Part shown: one piece after another, positions 1 through 11,809 of the stretch
Position numbering within the stretch: the first letter of the stretch is position 1
Layout: every line of letters starts with the position of its first letter
The notes under the pieces: generated by a model
Told to the model about the DNA's origin: nothing
The model's database searches: none
The model's input: the letters and a program-made list of their open reading frames with translations, nothing else
Assembly (NCBI RefSeq): GCF_022965805.1
Contig: NW_027331436.1
Location: 310,001 to 374,000, forward strand
DNA: 64,000 nucleotides
Source of the DNA: Primulina eburnea
Taxonomy: Eukaryota; Streptophyta; Magnoliopsida; Lamiales; Gesneriaceae
Reading direction: 5' to 3'
Made by a program: the position numbers and the translations under genes

Positions 1-301
1 ATTTTCGGATTACTTTATGGGCTAAACTTTGCTCAATATTGTTGTAATCTACTACTTGTCATCCCCAAAAGGATGGACAAACTGAAGTTGTAAATAGAAC
101 TTTGGGAACACTTGTGCGTGCTATTCTTAAAAGAACTTGGATTGACATTTCTATGCACTTTATTTTGGGGTTGCCTAGGACTAAGAAGGGGAGGGATTCT
201 ATTTTTGGATTACTTTATGGGCTAAACTTTAATCCATATTGTTGTAATCTACTACTTGTCATCCTCAAACGGATGGACAAACTGAAGTTGTCAATAGAAC
301 T

Positions 302-449
302 TTGGGAACACTTTTGCGTGCTATTCTTAAAAGAAGGGGAGGGATTCTATTTTCGGATTACTTTATGGGCTAAACTTTGCTCAATATTGTTGTAATCTAC
401 TACTTGTCATCCCCAAACGGATGGACAAACTGAAGTTGTAAATAGAACT
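302..449 (+). repeat. 148 bp short monomer (52 bp internal deletion)
   Basis: Between AAAAGAA and GGGGAGGG this unit lacks the 52 bp that encode most of piece A. The deletion ends lie on the direct repeat AAGAA (CTTAAAAGAA and ACTAAGAA), of which one copy remains. These units also carry TTTTCGGATTAC in place of TTTTTGGATTAC. I see the same type starting at 302, 7,955, 8,303, 12,672, 13,020, 18,702, 19,050, 23,441 (147 bp, one T fewer), 23,788, 37,155, 44,705, 47,297, 52,155, 57,590 and 63,025. The shared junction and CGG variant indicate one deletion event followed by spread through larger duplications. Confidence 0.9.
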
Positions 450-1250
450 TTAGGAACACTTGTGCGTGCTATTTTTAAAAGAACTTGGATTGACATTTCT
501 ATGCACTTTATTTTGGGGTTGCCAAGGACTAAGAAGGGGAGGGATTCTATTTTTGGATTACTTTATGGGCTAAACTTTAATCCATATTGTTGTAATCTAC
601 TACTTGTCATCCTCAAACGGATGGACAAACTGAAGTTGTAAATAGAACTTTGGGAACACTTTTGCGTGCTATTCTTAAAAGAACTTGGACTGATATTTCT
701 ATGGACTTTATTTTAGGGTTGCCTAGGACTAAGAAGGTGAGAAATTCTATTTTTGGATTACTTTATAGGCTAAACTTTGCTCAATATTGTTGTAATCTAC
801 TACTTTTCATCCTCAAACGGAAGGACAAACTGAAGTTGTCAATAGAACTTTGGGAACACTTTTGCGTGCTATTCTTACAAAGAACTTGGATTGACATTTC
901 TATGGACTTTATTTTGGGGTTGACAAGGACTAAGAAGGGGAGGGATTCTATTTTTGGATTACTTTATGGCTAAACTTTGCTCAATATTGTTGTAATCTAC
1001 TACTTGTCATCCTCAAACAGATTGACAAACTGAAGTTGTAAATTGAACTTTGGGAACACTTTTGCGTGCTATTCATAAAAAGAACTTGGATTGACATTTC
1101 TATGGACTTTATTCTGGGGTTGCCTAGGACTAAGAAGGGGAGGGATTCTATTTTTAGATTACTTTATGGGCTAAACTTTGCTCAATATTGTTGTAATCTA
1201 CTACTTGTCATCCTCAAACGGATGGACAAACTGAAGTTGTAAATAGAACT

Positions 1251-1589
1251 TTGGGAACACTTTTGCGTGCTATTCTTAAAAGAACTTGGACTGACATTTC
1301 TATGGACTTTATTTTGGGGTTGCCTAGAACTAAGAAGGTGAGGGATTCTATTTTTGGATTACTTTATGGGCTAAACTTTGCTCAATATTGTTGTAATCTA
1401 CTACTTGTCATCCTCAAACGGATGGACAAACTGAAGTTGTCAATAGAACTTTGGGAACACTTTTGCGTGCTATTCTTAAAAAGAACTTGGATTGACATTT
1501 CTATGCACTTTATTTTGGGGTTGCCTAGGACTAAGAAGGGGAGGGATTCTATTTTTGAATTACTTTATGGGCTAAACTTTGCACAATAA
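1251..1589 (+). pseudogene. Longest open read-through over two monomers (112 codons), not a gene
   Basis: This open stretch starts at TTG and crosses two monomers, giving piece A twice (WTDISMDF and WIDISMHF) joined by frameshifted filler ([18 protein letters not shown]). It stays open because the first monomer has GTCAAT instead of GTAAAT at its end, and it closes at the variant ACAATAAAG, where TAA appears. Matching copies lie at 24,737 to 25,075, 38,104 to 38,442 and 40,283 to 40,621. It has no plausible ATG start, no complete domain and a purely repeat-driven structure. I read it as a relic of the integrase with no coding role. Confidence 0.8.
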
Positions 1590-1607
1590 AGTTGTAATCT
1601 ACAACTT
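1589..1607. repeat. Perfect 8 bp palindrome in a variant monomer
   Basis: AAGTTGTA, spacer ATC, then TACAACTT form a perfect inverted repeat with a 3 nt spacer. The usual monomer has an imperfect form here (ATTGTTGTAATCTACTACTT). The same perfect form occurs at 10,166 to 10,184, 14,507 to 14,525, 16,972 to 16,990, 20,536 to 20,554, 25,075 to 25,093, 33,646 to 33,664, 33,846 to 33,864, 34,247 to 34,265, 38,442 to 38,460 and 40,621 to 40,639. It is too short and too regular a part of the array to call a terminator. Confidence 0.85.
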
Positions 1608-2046
1608 GTCATCCTCAAACGGATGGACAAACTGAAGTTGTAAATAGAACTTTGGGAACACTTTTGCGTGCTATTCTTAAAAAGAACTTGGATTGACATA
1701 TCTATGCACTTTATTGTGGGGTTGCCTAGGACTAAGAAGGGGAGGGATTCTATTTTTGGATTACTTTATGTGCTAAACTTTGCTCAATATTGTTGTAATC
1801 TACTACTTGTCATCCTCAAACGGATGGACAAACTGAAGTTGTAAATAGAACTTTGAGAACACTTTTGCGTGCTATTCTTAAAAAGAACTTGGATTGACAT
1901 TTCTATGGACTTTATTCTGGGGTTGCCTAGGACTAAGAAGGGGAGGGATTCTATTTTTGGATTACTTTATGGGCTAAACTTTGCTCAATATTGTTGTAAT
2001 CTAATATTTGTCATCCTCTAACGGATGGACAAACTGAAGTTGTCAA

Positions 2047-2142
2047 TAGAACTTATATGGGCTAAACTTTGCTCAATATTGTTGTAATCTACTACTTGTC
2101 ATCCCCAAACGGATGGACAAACTGAAGTTGTAAATAGAACTT
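2047..2142 (+). repeat. 88 bp short module making a 288 bp composite unit
   Basis: After GTCAATAGAACTT the sequence jumps to ATATGGGCTAAAC, skipping the whole of piece A (about 112 bp). The result is an 88 bp module that holds only piece B. With the preceding full monomer it makes a 288 or 289 bp composite. The module nearly always ends with CATCCCCAAACGG, while the full monomer before it has CATCCTCAAACGG and GTCAAT, so the markers are linked. A sub-variant reads TATATGGCCTAACCTTTG, for example near 5,310, 7,665, 9,050 and 12,383. The module recurs across the window; the 5,435 bp unit alone has ten. Confidence 0.88.
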
Positions 2143-2308
2143 TGGGAACACTTGTGCGTGCTATTCTTAAAAGAACATTGATTGACATTTCTATGGACTT
2201 TATTTTGGGGTTGCCTAGGACTAAGAAGGGGAGGGATTCTATTTTTGGATTACTTTTTGGGCTAAACTTTGCTCCATATTGTTGTAATCTACTACTTGTC
2301 ATCCTCAA

Positions 2309-4585
2309 ACGGATGGACAAACTGAAGTTGTAAATAGAACTTTGGGAACACTTTTGCGTGCTATTCTTAAAAAGAACTTGGATTGACATTTCTATGGACT
2401 TTATTTTGGGGTTGCCTAGGACTAAGAAGGGGAGGGATTCTAGTTTTGGATTACTTTATGGGCTAAACTTTGCTCAATATTGTTGTAATCTACTATTTGT
2501 CATCCTCAAACGGATGGACAAACTGAAGTTGTCAATAGAACTTATATGGGCTAAACTTTGCTCAATATTGTTGTAATCTACTACTTGTCATCCCCAAACG
2601 GATGGACAAACTGAAGTTGTAAATAAAACTTTGGGAACACTTGTGCGTGCTATTCTTAAAGAACTTGGATTGACATTTCTATGGACTTTATTTTGGGGTT
2701 GCCTAGGACTAAGAAGGGGAGGGATTCTATTTTTGCATTACTTTATGGGCTAAACTTTGCTCCATATTGTTGTAATCTACTACTTGTCATCCTAAAACGG
2801 ATGGACAAACTGAAGTTGTAAATAGAACTTTGGGAACACTTTTGCGTGCTATTCTTAAAAGAACTTGGACTGACATTTCTATGCACTTTATTTTGGGGTT
2901 GCCTAGGACTAAGAAGGTGAGGGATTCTATTTTTGGATTACTTTATGGGCTAAACTTTGCTCAATATTGTTGTAATCTACTACTTGTCATCCTCAAACGG
3001 ATGCACAAACTGAAGTTGTAAATAGAACTTTGGGAACACTTGTGCGTGCTATTCTTAAAAAGAACTTGGATTGACATTTCTATGATCTTTATTTTGGGGT
3101 TGCCTAGGACTAAGAAGGGGAGGGATTCTATTTTTGGATTACTTTATGGGCTAAACATTGCTCAATATTGTTGTAATCTACTACTTGTCATCCCCAAACG
3201 GATGGACAAACTGAAGTTGTAAATAGAACTTTGGGAACACTTGTGCGTGCTATTCTTAAAAGAACTTGGATTGACATTTCTATGGACTTTATTTTGGGGT
3301 TGCCTAGGACTAAGAAGGGGAGGGATTCAATTTTTGCATTACTTTATGAGCTAAACTTTGCTCCATATTGTTGTAATCTACTACTTGTCATCCTCAAACG
3401 GATGGACAAACTGAAGTTGTAAATAGAACTTTGGGAACACTTTTGCGTGCTATTCTTAAAAGAACTTGGACTGACATTTCTATGGACTTTATTTTGGGGT
3501 TGCCTAGGACTAAGAAGGGGCGGGATTCTATTTTTGGATTACTTTATGGGGTAAACATTGCTCAATATTGTTGTAATCTACTACTTGTCATCCTCAAACG
3601 GATGGACAAACTGAAGTTGTCAATAGAACTTATATGGGCTAAACTTTGCTCAATATTGTTGTAATCTACTACTTGTCATCCCCAAACGGATGGACAAACT
3701 GAAGTTGTAAATAGAACTTTGGGAACACTTTTGCGTGCTATTCTTAAAAAGAACTTGGATTGACATTTCTATGGACTTTATTCTGGGGTTGCCTAGGACT
3801 AAGAAGGGGAGGGATTCTATTTTTGGATTACTTTATGGGCTAAACATTGCTCAATATTGTTGTAATCTACTACTTGTCATCCTCAAACGGATGGACAAAC
3901 TGAAGTTGTCAATAAAACTTATATGGGCTAAACTTTGCTCAATATTGTTGTAATCTACTACTTGTCATCCCCAAACGGATGGACAAACTGAAGTTGTAAA
4001 TAGAACTTTGGGAACACTTTTGCGTGCTATTCTTAAAAGAACTTGGACTGACATTTCTATGGACTTTATTTTGGGGTTGCCTAGAACTAAGAAGGTGAGG
4101 GATTCTATTTTTGGATTACTTTATGGGCTAAACTTTGCTCAATATTGTTGTAATCTACTACTTGTCATCCTCAAACGGATGGACAAACTGAAGTTGTCAA
4201 TAGAACTTTGGGAACACTTTGCGTGCTATTCTTAAAAGAACTTGGATTCTATTTTTGGATTACTTTATGGGCTAAACTTTGCTCAATATTGTTGTAATCT
4301 ACTACTTGTCATCCTCAAACGGATGGACAAACTGAAATTGTCAATAGAACTTTGGGAACACTTTTGCGTGCTATTCTTAAAAAGAACTTTATTTTGGGGT
4401 TGCCTAGAACTAAGAAGGTGAGGGATTCTATTTTTGGATTATTTTATGGGCTAAACTTTGCTCAATATTGTTGTAATCTACTACTTGTCATCCCCAAACG
4501 GATGGACAAACTGAAGTTGTAAATAGAACTTTGGGAACACTTTTGCGTGCTATTCTTAAAAGAACTTGGACTGACATTTCTATGG
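2309..4585 (+). repeat. 3.06 kb spaced repeat, left block copy
   Basis: The monomer order here (DSSF type, IFALL type, ISMHF type, NIAQ type and so on) is repeated about 3,057 bp downstream from about 5,366. The downstream match lasts until the block boundary near 6,880. The equivalent pair in the right block copy is 25,795 to 28,070 and 28,855 to 31,130. The repeat must therefore predate the 23.49 kb duplication. Confidence 0.78.
4008..4530 (+). repeat. 525 bp three-monomer repeat, degenerate copy (523 bp)
   Basis: The order is one full monomer (200 bp), one unit lacking 55 bp (146 bp class) and one lacking 22 bp (179 bp class), which gives 525 bp in intact copies. Here the middle unit has lost one T (CACTTTGCG) and one A, giving 523 bp. 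Intact copies lie at 27,495, 30,555, 31,080 and 31,805. The 55 bp deletion junction is CTTGGATTCTATT at 4,241 and the 22 bp junction is AAGAACTTTATTTTGG at 4,383. Confidence 0.83.
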
Positions 4586-4730
4586 ACTTTATTTTGGGGT
4601 TGCCTAGAACTAAGAAGGTGAGGGATTCTATTTTTGGATTACTTTATGGGCTAAACTTTGCTCAATATTGTTGTAATCTACTACTTGTCATCCTCAAACG
4701 GATGGACAAACTGAAGTTGTAAATAGAACT
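4531..4730 (+). repeat. Reference 200 bp full-length monomer (A4 type)
   Basis: This is a clean full-length example, followed directly by a second one at 4731. Counted from the anchor TTGGGAACAC, bases 1 to 36 finish integrase piece B (GTLLRAILK). Bases 37 to 105 encode piece A (WTDISMDF through RDSIF). Bases about 106 to 200 carry the start of piece B (TLWAKL, a TAA stop, then [18 protein letters not shown]). The A tract before GAACTTGG has four A residues here; other monomers have five and are 201 bp long. The length is close to a plant nucleosome repeat, which is common in centromeric satellites. Confidence 0.93.
4567..4635 (+). pseudogene. Integrase core remnant, piece A (first catalytic Asp region)
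   Basis: In this example monomer the frame from 4567 reads W-T-D-I-S-M-D-F, then LGLPRTKK and RDSIF, a typical opening of the Ty3/gypsy integrase catalytic core. The aspartate in MDF (codon 4585 to 4587) corresponds to the first residue of the D,D,E triad. The frame then breaks: the next integrase piece, TLWAKL, lies in another frame from 4641. About 25 residues remain of a core domain that is normally well over 100 residues, so no function is possible. The same piece recurs in nearly every full monomer, with D often changed to H. Family assignment rests on recognised motifs, not on a search. Confidence 0.85.
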
Positions 4731-4766
4731 TTGGGAACACTTTTGCGTGCTATTCTTAAAAGAACT
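4641..4766 (+). pseudogene. Integrase core remnant, piece B (catalytic Glu region)
   Basis: From 4641 the frame reads [11 protein letters not shown], a TAA stop at 4674 to 4676, then [19 protein letters not shown] and GTLLRAILK across the monomer boundary. The HPQTDGQTE motif is the hallmark of the third catalytic position of Ty3/gypsy integrase; its glutamate codon is at 4713 to 4715. The stop is fixed in almost all monomers, so it predates amplification. In the original element piece B lies downstream of piece A with a central segment between them; here that segment is absent. The [12 protein letters not shown] wording is typical of plant chromoviruses, probably the CRM-like group (moderate confidence). 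Confidence 0.85.
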
Positions 4767-5365
4767 TGGACTGACATTTCTATGGACTTTATTTTGGGGT
4801 TGCCTAGAACTAAGAAGGTGAGGGATTCTATTTTTGGATTACTTTATGGGCTAAACTTTGCTCAATATTGTTGTAATCTACTACTTGTCATCCTCAAACG
4901 GATGGACAAACTGAAGTTGTCAATAGAACTTTGGGAACACTCTTGCGTGCTATTCTTAAAAAGAACTTTATTTTGGGGTTGCCTAGAACTAAGAAGGTGA
5001 GGGATTCTATTTTTGGATTACTTTATGGGCTAAACTTTGCTCAATATTGTTGTAATCTACAACTTGTCATCCTCAAACGGATGGACAAACTGAAGTTGTA
5101 AATAGAACTTTGGGAACACTTTTGCGTGCTATTCTTAAAAAGAACTTGGATTGACATATCTATGCACTTTATTGTGGGGTTGCCTAGGACTAAGAAGGGG
5201 AGGAATTCTATTTTTGGATTACTTTATGGGCTAAACTTTGCTCAATATTGTTGTAATCTACTACTTGTCATCCTCGAACGGATGGAAAAACTGAAGTTGT
5301 CAATAGAACCTATATGGCCTAACCTTTGCTCAATATTGTTGTAATCTACTACTTGTCATTCTCAA

Positions 5366-6880
5366 ACGGATGGACAAACTGAAGTTGTAAATAGAACTTT
5401 GGGAACACTTTTGCGTGCTATTCTTAAAAAGAACTTGGATTGACATTTCTATGGACTTTATTTTGGGGTTGCCTAGGACTAAGAAGGGGAGGGATTCTAG
5501 TTTTGGATTACTTTATGGGCTAAACTTTGCTCAATATTGTTGTAATCTATTATTTGTCTTCCTCAAACGGATGGACAAACTGAAGTTGTCAATAGAACTT
5601 ATATGGGCTAAACTTTGCTCAATATTGTTGTAATCTACTACTTGTCATCCCCAAACGGATGGACAAACTGAAGTTGTAAATAAAACTTTGGGAACACTTG
5701 TGCGTGCTATTCTTAAAAGAACTTGGATTGACATTTCTATGGACTTTATTTTGGGGTTGCCTAGGACTAAGAAGGGGAGGGATTCTATTTTTGCATTACT
5801 TTATGGGCTAAACTTTGCTCCATATTGTTGTAATCTACTACTTGTCATCCTAAAACGGATGGACAAACTGAAGTTGTAAATAGAACTTTGGGAACACTTT
5901 TGCGTGCTATTCTTAAAAGAACTTGGACTGACATTTCTATGCACTTTATTTTGGGGTTGCCTAGGACTAAGAAGGTGAGGGATTCTATTTTTGGATTACT
6001 TTATGGGCTAAACTTTGCTCAATATTGTTGTAATCTACTACTTGTCATCCTCAAACGGATGCACAAACTGAAGTTGTAAATAGAACTTTGGGAACACTTG
6101 TGCGTGCTATTCTTAAAAGAACTTGGATTGACATTTCTATGCTCTTTATTTTGGGGTTGCCTAGGACTAAGAAGGGGAGGGATTCTATTTTTGGATTACT
6201 TTATGGGCTAAACATTGCTCAATATTGTTGTAATCTACTACTTGTCATCCCCAAACGGATGGACAAACTGAAGTTGTAAATAGAACTTTGGGAACACTTG
6301 TGCGTGCTATTCTTAAAAGAACTTGGATTGACATTTCTATGGACTTTATTTTGGGGTTGCCTAGGACTAAGAAGGGGAGGGATTCTATTTTTGCATTACT
6401 TTATGGGCTAAACTTTGCTCCATATTGTTGTAATCTACTACTTGTCATCCTCAAACGGATGGACAAACTGAAGTTGTAAATAGAACTTTGGGAACACTTT
6501 TGCGTGCTATTCTTAAAAGAACTTGGACTGACATTTCTATGGACTTTATTTTGGGGTTGCCTAGGACTAAGAAGGGGCGGGATTCTATTTTTGGATTACT
6601 TTATGGGCTAAACATTGCTCAATATTGTTGTAATCTACTACTTGTCATCCTCAAACGGATGGACAAACTGAAGTTGTCAATAGAACTTATATGGGCTAAA
6701 CTTTGCTCAATATTGTTGTAATCTACTACTTGTCATCCCCAAACGGATGGACAAACTGAAGTTGTAAATAGAACTTTGGGAACACTTTTGCGTGCTATTC
6801 TTAAAAAGAACTTGGATTGACATTTCTATGGACTTTATTTTGGGGTTGCCTAGGACTAAGAAGGGGAGGGATTCTATTTT
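5366..6880 (+). repeat. 3.06 kb spaced repeat, second occurrence in left block
   Basis: This stretch repeats the monomer order from about 2,309, offset by 3,057 to 3,058 bp. It includes the DSSF monomer at 5,415, the IFALL monomer at 5,688, the ISMHF monomer with GGATGCACAAAC at 5,888, and the monomer at 6,088 in which MDF has become MLF. It ends where the array switches to another series near 6,880. Confidence 0.78.
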
Positions 6881-7089
6881 TGCATTACTTTATGGGCTAA
6901 ACTTTGCTCCATATTGTTGTAATCTACTACTTGTCATCCTCAAACGGATGGACAAACTGAAGTTGTAAATAGAACTTTGGGAACACTTTTGCGTGCTATT
7001 CTGAAAAGAACTTGGACTGACATTTCTATGGACTTTATTTTGGGGTTGCCTAGGACTAAGAAGGGGCGGGATTCTATTTTTGGATTACT

Positions 7090-8650
7090 TTATGGGCTAA
7101 ACATTGCTCAATATTGTTGTAATCTACTACTTGTCATCCTCAAACGGATGGACAAACTGAAGTTGTCAATAGAACTTATATGGGCTAAACTTTGCTCAAT
7201 ATTGTTGTAATCTACTACTTGTCATCCCCAAACGGATGGACAAACTGAAGTTGTAAATAGAACTTTGGGAACACTTGTGCGTCCTATTCTTAAAAAGAAC
7301 TTGGATTGACATTTCGATGCACTTTATTTTGAGGTTGCCTAGGACTAAGAAGGGGAGGGATTCTATTTTTGGATTACTTTATGGGCTAACTTTGCTCCAT
7401 ATTGTTGTAATCTACTACTTGTCATCCTCAAACGGATGGACAAACTGAAGTTGTCAATAGAACTTTGGGAACACTTTTGCGTGCTATTCTTAAAAAGAAC
7501 TTGGATTGACATTTCTATGGACTTTATTTTGGGGTTGCCTAGGACTAAGAAGGGGAGGGATTCTATTTTTGGATTACTTTATGGGCTAAACTTTGCTCAA
7601 TATTGTTGTAATCTACTACTTGTCATCCTCAAACGGATGGAAAAACTGAAGTTGTCAATAGATCTTATATGGCCTAACCTTTGCTCAATATTGTTGTAAT
7701 TTACTACTTGTCATTCTCAAACGGATGGACAAACTGAAGTTGTAAATAGAACTTTGGGAACACTTTTGCGTGCTATTCTTAAAAAGAACTTGGATTGACA
7801 TTTCTATGCACTTTATTTTGGGGTTGCCTAGGACTGAGAAGGGGAGGGATTCTATTTATGGATTACTTTATGGGCTAAACTTTGTTCAATATTGTTGTAA
7901 TCTACTACTTGTCATCCTCAAACAGATGGACAAACTGAAGTTGTCAATAGAACTTTGGGAACACTTTTGCGTGCTATTCTTAAAAGAAGGGGAGGGATTC
8001 TATTTTCGGATTACTTTATGGGCTAAACTTTGCTCAATATTGTTGTAATCTACTACTTGTCATCCCCAAACGGATGGACAAACTGAAGTTGTAAATAGAA
8101 CTTTGGGAACACTTGTGCGTGCTATTCTTAAAAGAACTTGGATTGACATTTCTATGCACTTTATTTTGGGGTTGCCTAGGACTAAGAAGGGGAGGGATTC
8201 TATTTTTGGATTACTTTATGGGCTAAACTTTAATCCATATTGTTGTAATCTACTACTTGTCATCCTCAAACGGATGGACAAACTGAAGTTGTCAATAGAA
8301 CTTTGGGAACACTTTTGCGTGCTATTCTTAAAAGAAGGGGAGAGATTCTATTTTCGGATTACTTTATGGGCTAAACTTTGCTCAATATTGTTGTAATCTA
8401 CTACTTGTCTTCCCCAAACGGATGGACAAACTGAAGTTGTAAATAGAACTTTAGGAACACTTGTGCGTGCTATTCTTAAAAGAACTTGGATTGACATTTC
8501 TATGCACTTTATTTTGGGGTTGCCAAGGACTAAGAAGGGGAGGGATTCTATTTTTGGATTACTTTATGGGCTAAACTTTAATCCATATTGTTGTAATCTA
8601 CTACTTGTCATCCTCAAACGGATGGACAAACTGAAGTTGTAAATAGAACT
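7090..8650 (+). repeat. Mosaic block, partner at about 11,810 to 13,365 (spacing 4,717 bp)
   Basis: Monomer order and private variants are shared with a stretch 4,717 bp downstream: GTGCGTCCTATTC near 7,270, TTTTGAGGTTGCC near 7,327, PRTEKGRDSIYG near 7,830 and two 148 bp units. The match breaks near 8,650, where this copy has AACTTTGTGAACAC and GGCCTGACATTTCTGTGG and the other continues with GGACTGATATTTC. It is ordinary satellite otherwise. Confidence 0.82.
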
Positions 8651-11535
8651 TTGTGAACACTTTTGCGTGCTATTCTTAAAAGAACTTGGCCTGACATTTC
8701 TGTGGACTTTATTTTGGGGTTGCCTAGGACTAAGAAGGTGAGGGATTCTTTTTTTGGATTACTTTATGGGCTAAACTTTGCTCAATATTGTTGTAATCTA
8801 CTACTTGTCATCCTCAAACGGATGGACAAACTGAAGTTGTAAATAGAACTTTGGGAACACTTGTGCGTGCTATTCTTAAAAGAACTTGGATTCACATTTC
8901 TATGCACTTTATTTTGGGGTTGCCTAGGACTAAGAAGGGGAGGGATTCTATTTTTGGATTACTTTATGGGCTAAACTTTGCTCAATATTGTTGTAATCTA
9001 CTACTTGTCATCCTCAAACGGATGGAAAAACTGAAGTTGTCAATAGAACTTATATGGCCTAACCTTTGCTCAATATTGTTGTAATCTACTACTTGTCATT
9101 CTCAAACGGATGGACAAACTGAAGTTGTAAATAGAACTTTGGGAACACTTTTGCGTGCTATTCTTAAAAAGAACTTGGATTGACATTTCTATGGACTTTA
9201 TTTTGGGGTTGCCTAGGACTAAGAAGGGGAGGGATTCTATTTTTGGATTACTTTATGGGCTAAACTTTGCTCAATATTGTTGTAATCTACAATTTGTCAT
9301 CCTCAAACGGATGGACAAACTGAAGTTGTCAATAGAACTTATATGGGCTAAACTTTGCTCAATATTGTTGTAATCTACTACTTGTCATCCCCAAACAGAT
9401 GGACAAACTGAAGTTGTAAATAGAACTTTGGGAACACTTGTGCGTGCTATTCTTAAAAGAACTTGGATTGACATTTCTATGGACTTTATTTTGGGGTTGC
9501 CTAGGACTAAGAAGGGGAGGGATTCTATTTTTGCATTACTTTATGGGCTAAACTTTGCTCCATATTGTTGTAATGTACTACTTGTCATCCTCAAACGGAT
9601 GGACAAACTGAATTTGTAAATAGAACTTTGGAAACACTTTTGCGTGCTATTCTTAAAAGAACTTGGACTGACATTTCTGTGGACTTTATTTTGGGGTTGC
9701 CTAGGACTAATAAGGTGAGGGATTCTATTTTTGGATTACTTTATGGGCTAAACTTTGCTCAATATTGTTGTAATCTACTACTTGTCATCCTCAAACGGAT
9801 GGACAAACTGAAGTTGTAAATAGAACTTTGGGAACACTTTTGCGTGCTATTCTTAAAAAGAACTTGGATTGACATTTCTATGGACTTTATTTTGGGGTTG
9901 CCAATGACTAAGAAGGGGAGGGATTCTATTTTTGGATTACTTTATGGCTAAACTTTGCTCAATATTGTTGTAATCTACTACTTGTCATCCTCAAACGGAT
10001 GGACAAACTGAAGTTGTAAATAGAACTTTGGGAACACTTTTGCGTGCTATTCTTAAAAAGAACTTGGATTGACATTTCTATGGACTTTATTTTGGGGTTG
10101 CCTAGGACTAAGAAGGGGAGGGATTCTATTTTTGGATTACTTTATGGGCTAAACTTTGCACAATAAAGTTGTAATCTACAACTTGTCATCCTCAAACGGA
10201 TGGACAAACTGAAGTTGTAAATAGAACTTTGGGAACACTTTTGCGTGCTATTCTTAAAAAGAACTTGGATTGACATTTCTATGCACTTTATTTTGGGGTT
10301 GCCTAGGACTAAGAAGGGGAGGGATTCTATTTTTGGATTACTTTATGGCTAAACTTTGCTCAATATTGTTGTAATCTACTACTTGTCATCCTCAAACGGA
10401 TGGACAAACTGAAGTTGTAAATAGAACTTTGAGAACACTTTTGCGTGCTATTCTTAAAAAGAACTTGGATTGACATTTCTATGGACTTTATTCTTGGGTT
10501 GCCTAGGACTAAGAAGGGGAGGGATTCTATTTTTGGATTACTTTATGGGCTAAACTTTGCTCAATATTGTTGTAATCTACTATTTGTCATCCTCAAACGG
10601 ATGGACAAACTGAAGTTGTCAATAGAACTTATATGGGCTAAACTTTGCTCAATATTGTTGTAATCTACTACTTGTCATCCCCAAACGGATGGACAAACTG
10701 AAGTTGTAAATAGAACTTTGGGAACACTTTTGCGTGCTATTCTTAAAAGAACTTGGACTGACATTTCTGTGGACTTTATTTTGGGGTTGCCTAGGACTAA
10801 GAAGGTAAGGGATTCTATTTTTGGATTACTTTATGTGCTAAACTTTGCTCAATATTGTTGTAATCTACTACTTGTCATCCTCAAACGGATGGACAAACTG
10901 AAGTTGTAAATAGAACTTTGGGAACACTTGTGCGTGCTATTCTTAAAAGAACTTGGATTAACATTTCTATGCACTTTATTTTGGGGTTGCCTAGGACTAA
11001 GAAGGGGAGGGATTCTATTTTTGGATTACTTTATGGGCTAAACTTTGCTCAACATTGTTGTAATCTACTACTTGTCATCCTCAAACGGATGGAAAAACTG
11101 AAGTTGTCAAAGAACTTATATGGCCTAACCTTTGCTCAATATTGTTGTAATCTACTACTTGTCATTCTCAAACGGATGGACAAACTGAAGTTGTAAATAG
11201 AACTTTGGGAACACTTTTGCGTGCTATTCTTAAAAAGAACTTGGATTGACATTTCTATGCACTTTATTTTGGGGTTGCCTAGGACTGAGAAGGTGAGGGA
11301 TTCTATTTTTGGATTACTTTATGGGCTAAACTTTGCTCAATATTGTTGTAATCTACTTCTTGTCATCCTCAAACGGATGGACAAACTGAAGTTGTAAATA
11401 GAACTTTGAGAACACTTTTGCGTGCTATTCTTAAAAAGAACTTGGATTGACATTTCTATGGACTTTATTCTGGGGTTGCCTAGGACTAAGAAGGGAGGGA
11501 TTCTATTTTTGGATTACTTTATGGGCTAAACTTTG
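8490..11535 (+). repeat. Mosaic block, partner at about 15,297 to 18,341 (spacing 6,806 bp)
   Basis: About 3.05 kb is repeated 6,806 bp downstream. Shared private variants include GGCCTGACATTTCTGTGG (8,688), TTGGATTCACATTTC (8,886), CTACAATTTGTC (9,288), ACTGAATTTGTAAATAG (9,607) and the GTCAAAGAACTTATATGG junction (11,107). The match ends near 11,535, where this copy keeps TTTGCTCAATATTG and the other has TTTGCACAATATTG. It contains one perfect palindrome variant (10,166). Confidence 0.85.
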
Positions 11536-11809
11536 CTCAATATTGTTGTAATCTACTATTTGTCATTTTCAAACGGATGGACAAACTGAAGTTGTCAATA
11601 GAACTTATATGGGCTAAACTTTGCTCAATATTGTTGTAATCTACTACTTTTCATCCCCAAACGGATGGACAAACTGAAGTTGTAAATAGAACTTTGGGAA
11701 CACTTGTGCGTGCTATTCTTAAAAGAACTTGGATTGACATTTCTATGGACTTTATTTTGGGGTTGCCTAGGACTAAGAAGGGGAGGGATTCTATTTTTGG
11801 ATTACTTTA

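Larger units (their letters stand above)
1..6880 (+). repeat. Long duplicated block, left copy (partner 23,487 to about 30,370)
   Basis: The left copy of a block repeated 23,486 to 23,490 bp downstream. Position 1 aligns with 23,487, and a private variant (CCCCAAAAGGATGG near 63) is shared with 23,55x. The copies stay collinear through all short-unit types until about 6,882, where the left copy has TTTTGCATTAC and the right one TTTTGGATTAC. Spacing changes by 1 to 2 bp at a few homopolymers, such as the A tract at 2,640 and the T and A tracts near 4,216 to 4,240. The block extends off the left edge of the window. Its monomers include ISMHF, ISMDF, NIAQ and NFNPY types. Confidence 0.88.

Noticed and set aside
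1589..1607. Intrinsic transcription terminator at the perfect palindrome
   Set aside because: The stem is only 8 bp, AT-rich and not followed by a T run, and the context is a eukaryotic satellite.
2055..2062. TATA-box-like CTTATATGG in the 88 bp module
   Set aside because: It arises from the deletion junction, has no other promoter features, and recurs in every module.
2099..2389. A 96-codon open frame on the minus strand
   Set aside because: It is the antisense of ordinary monomers and is open only because of a chance T change (TACTTTTTGGGC near 2,250); other copies of the same region do not keep it open.
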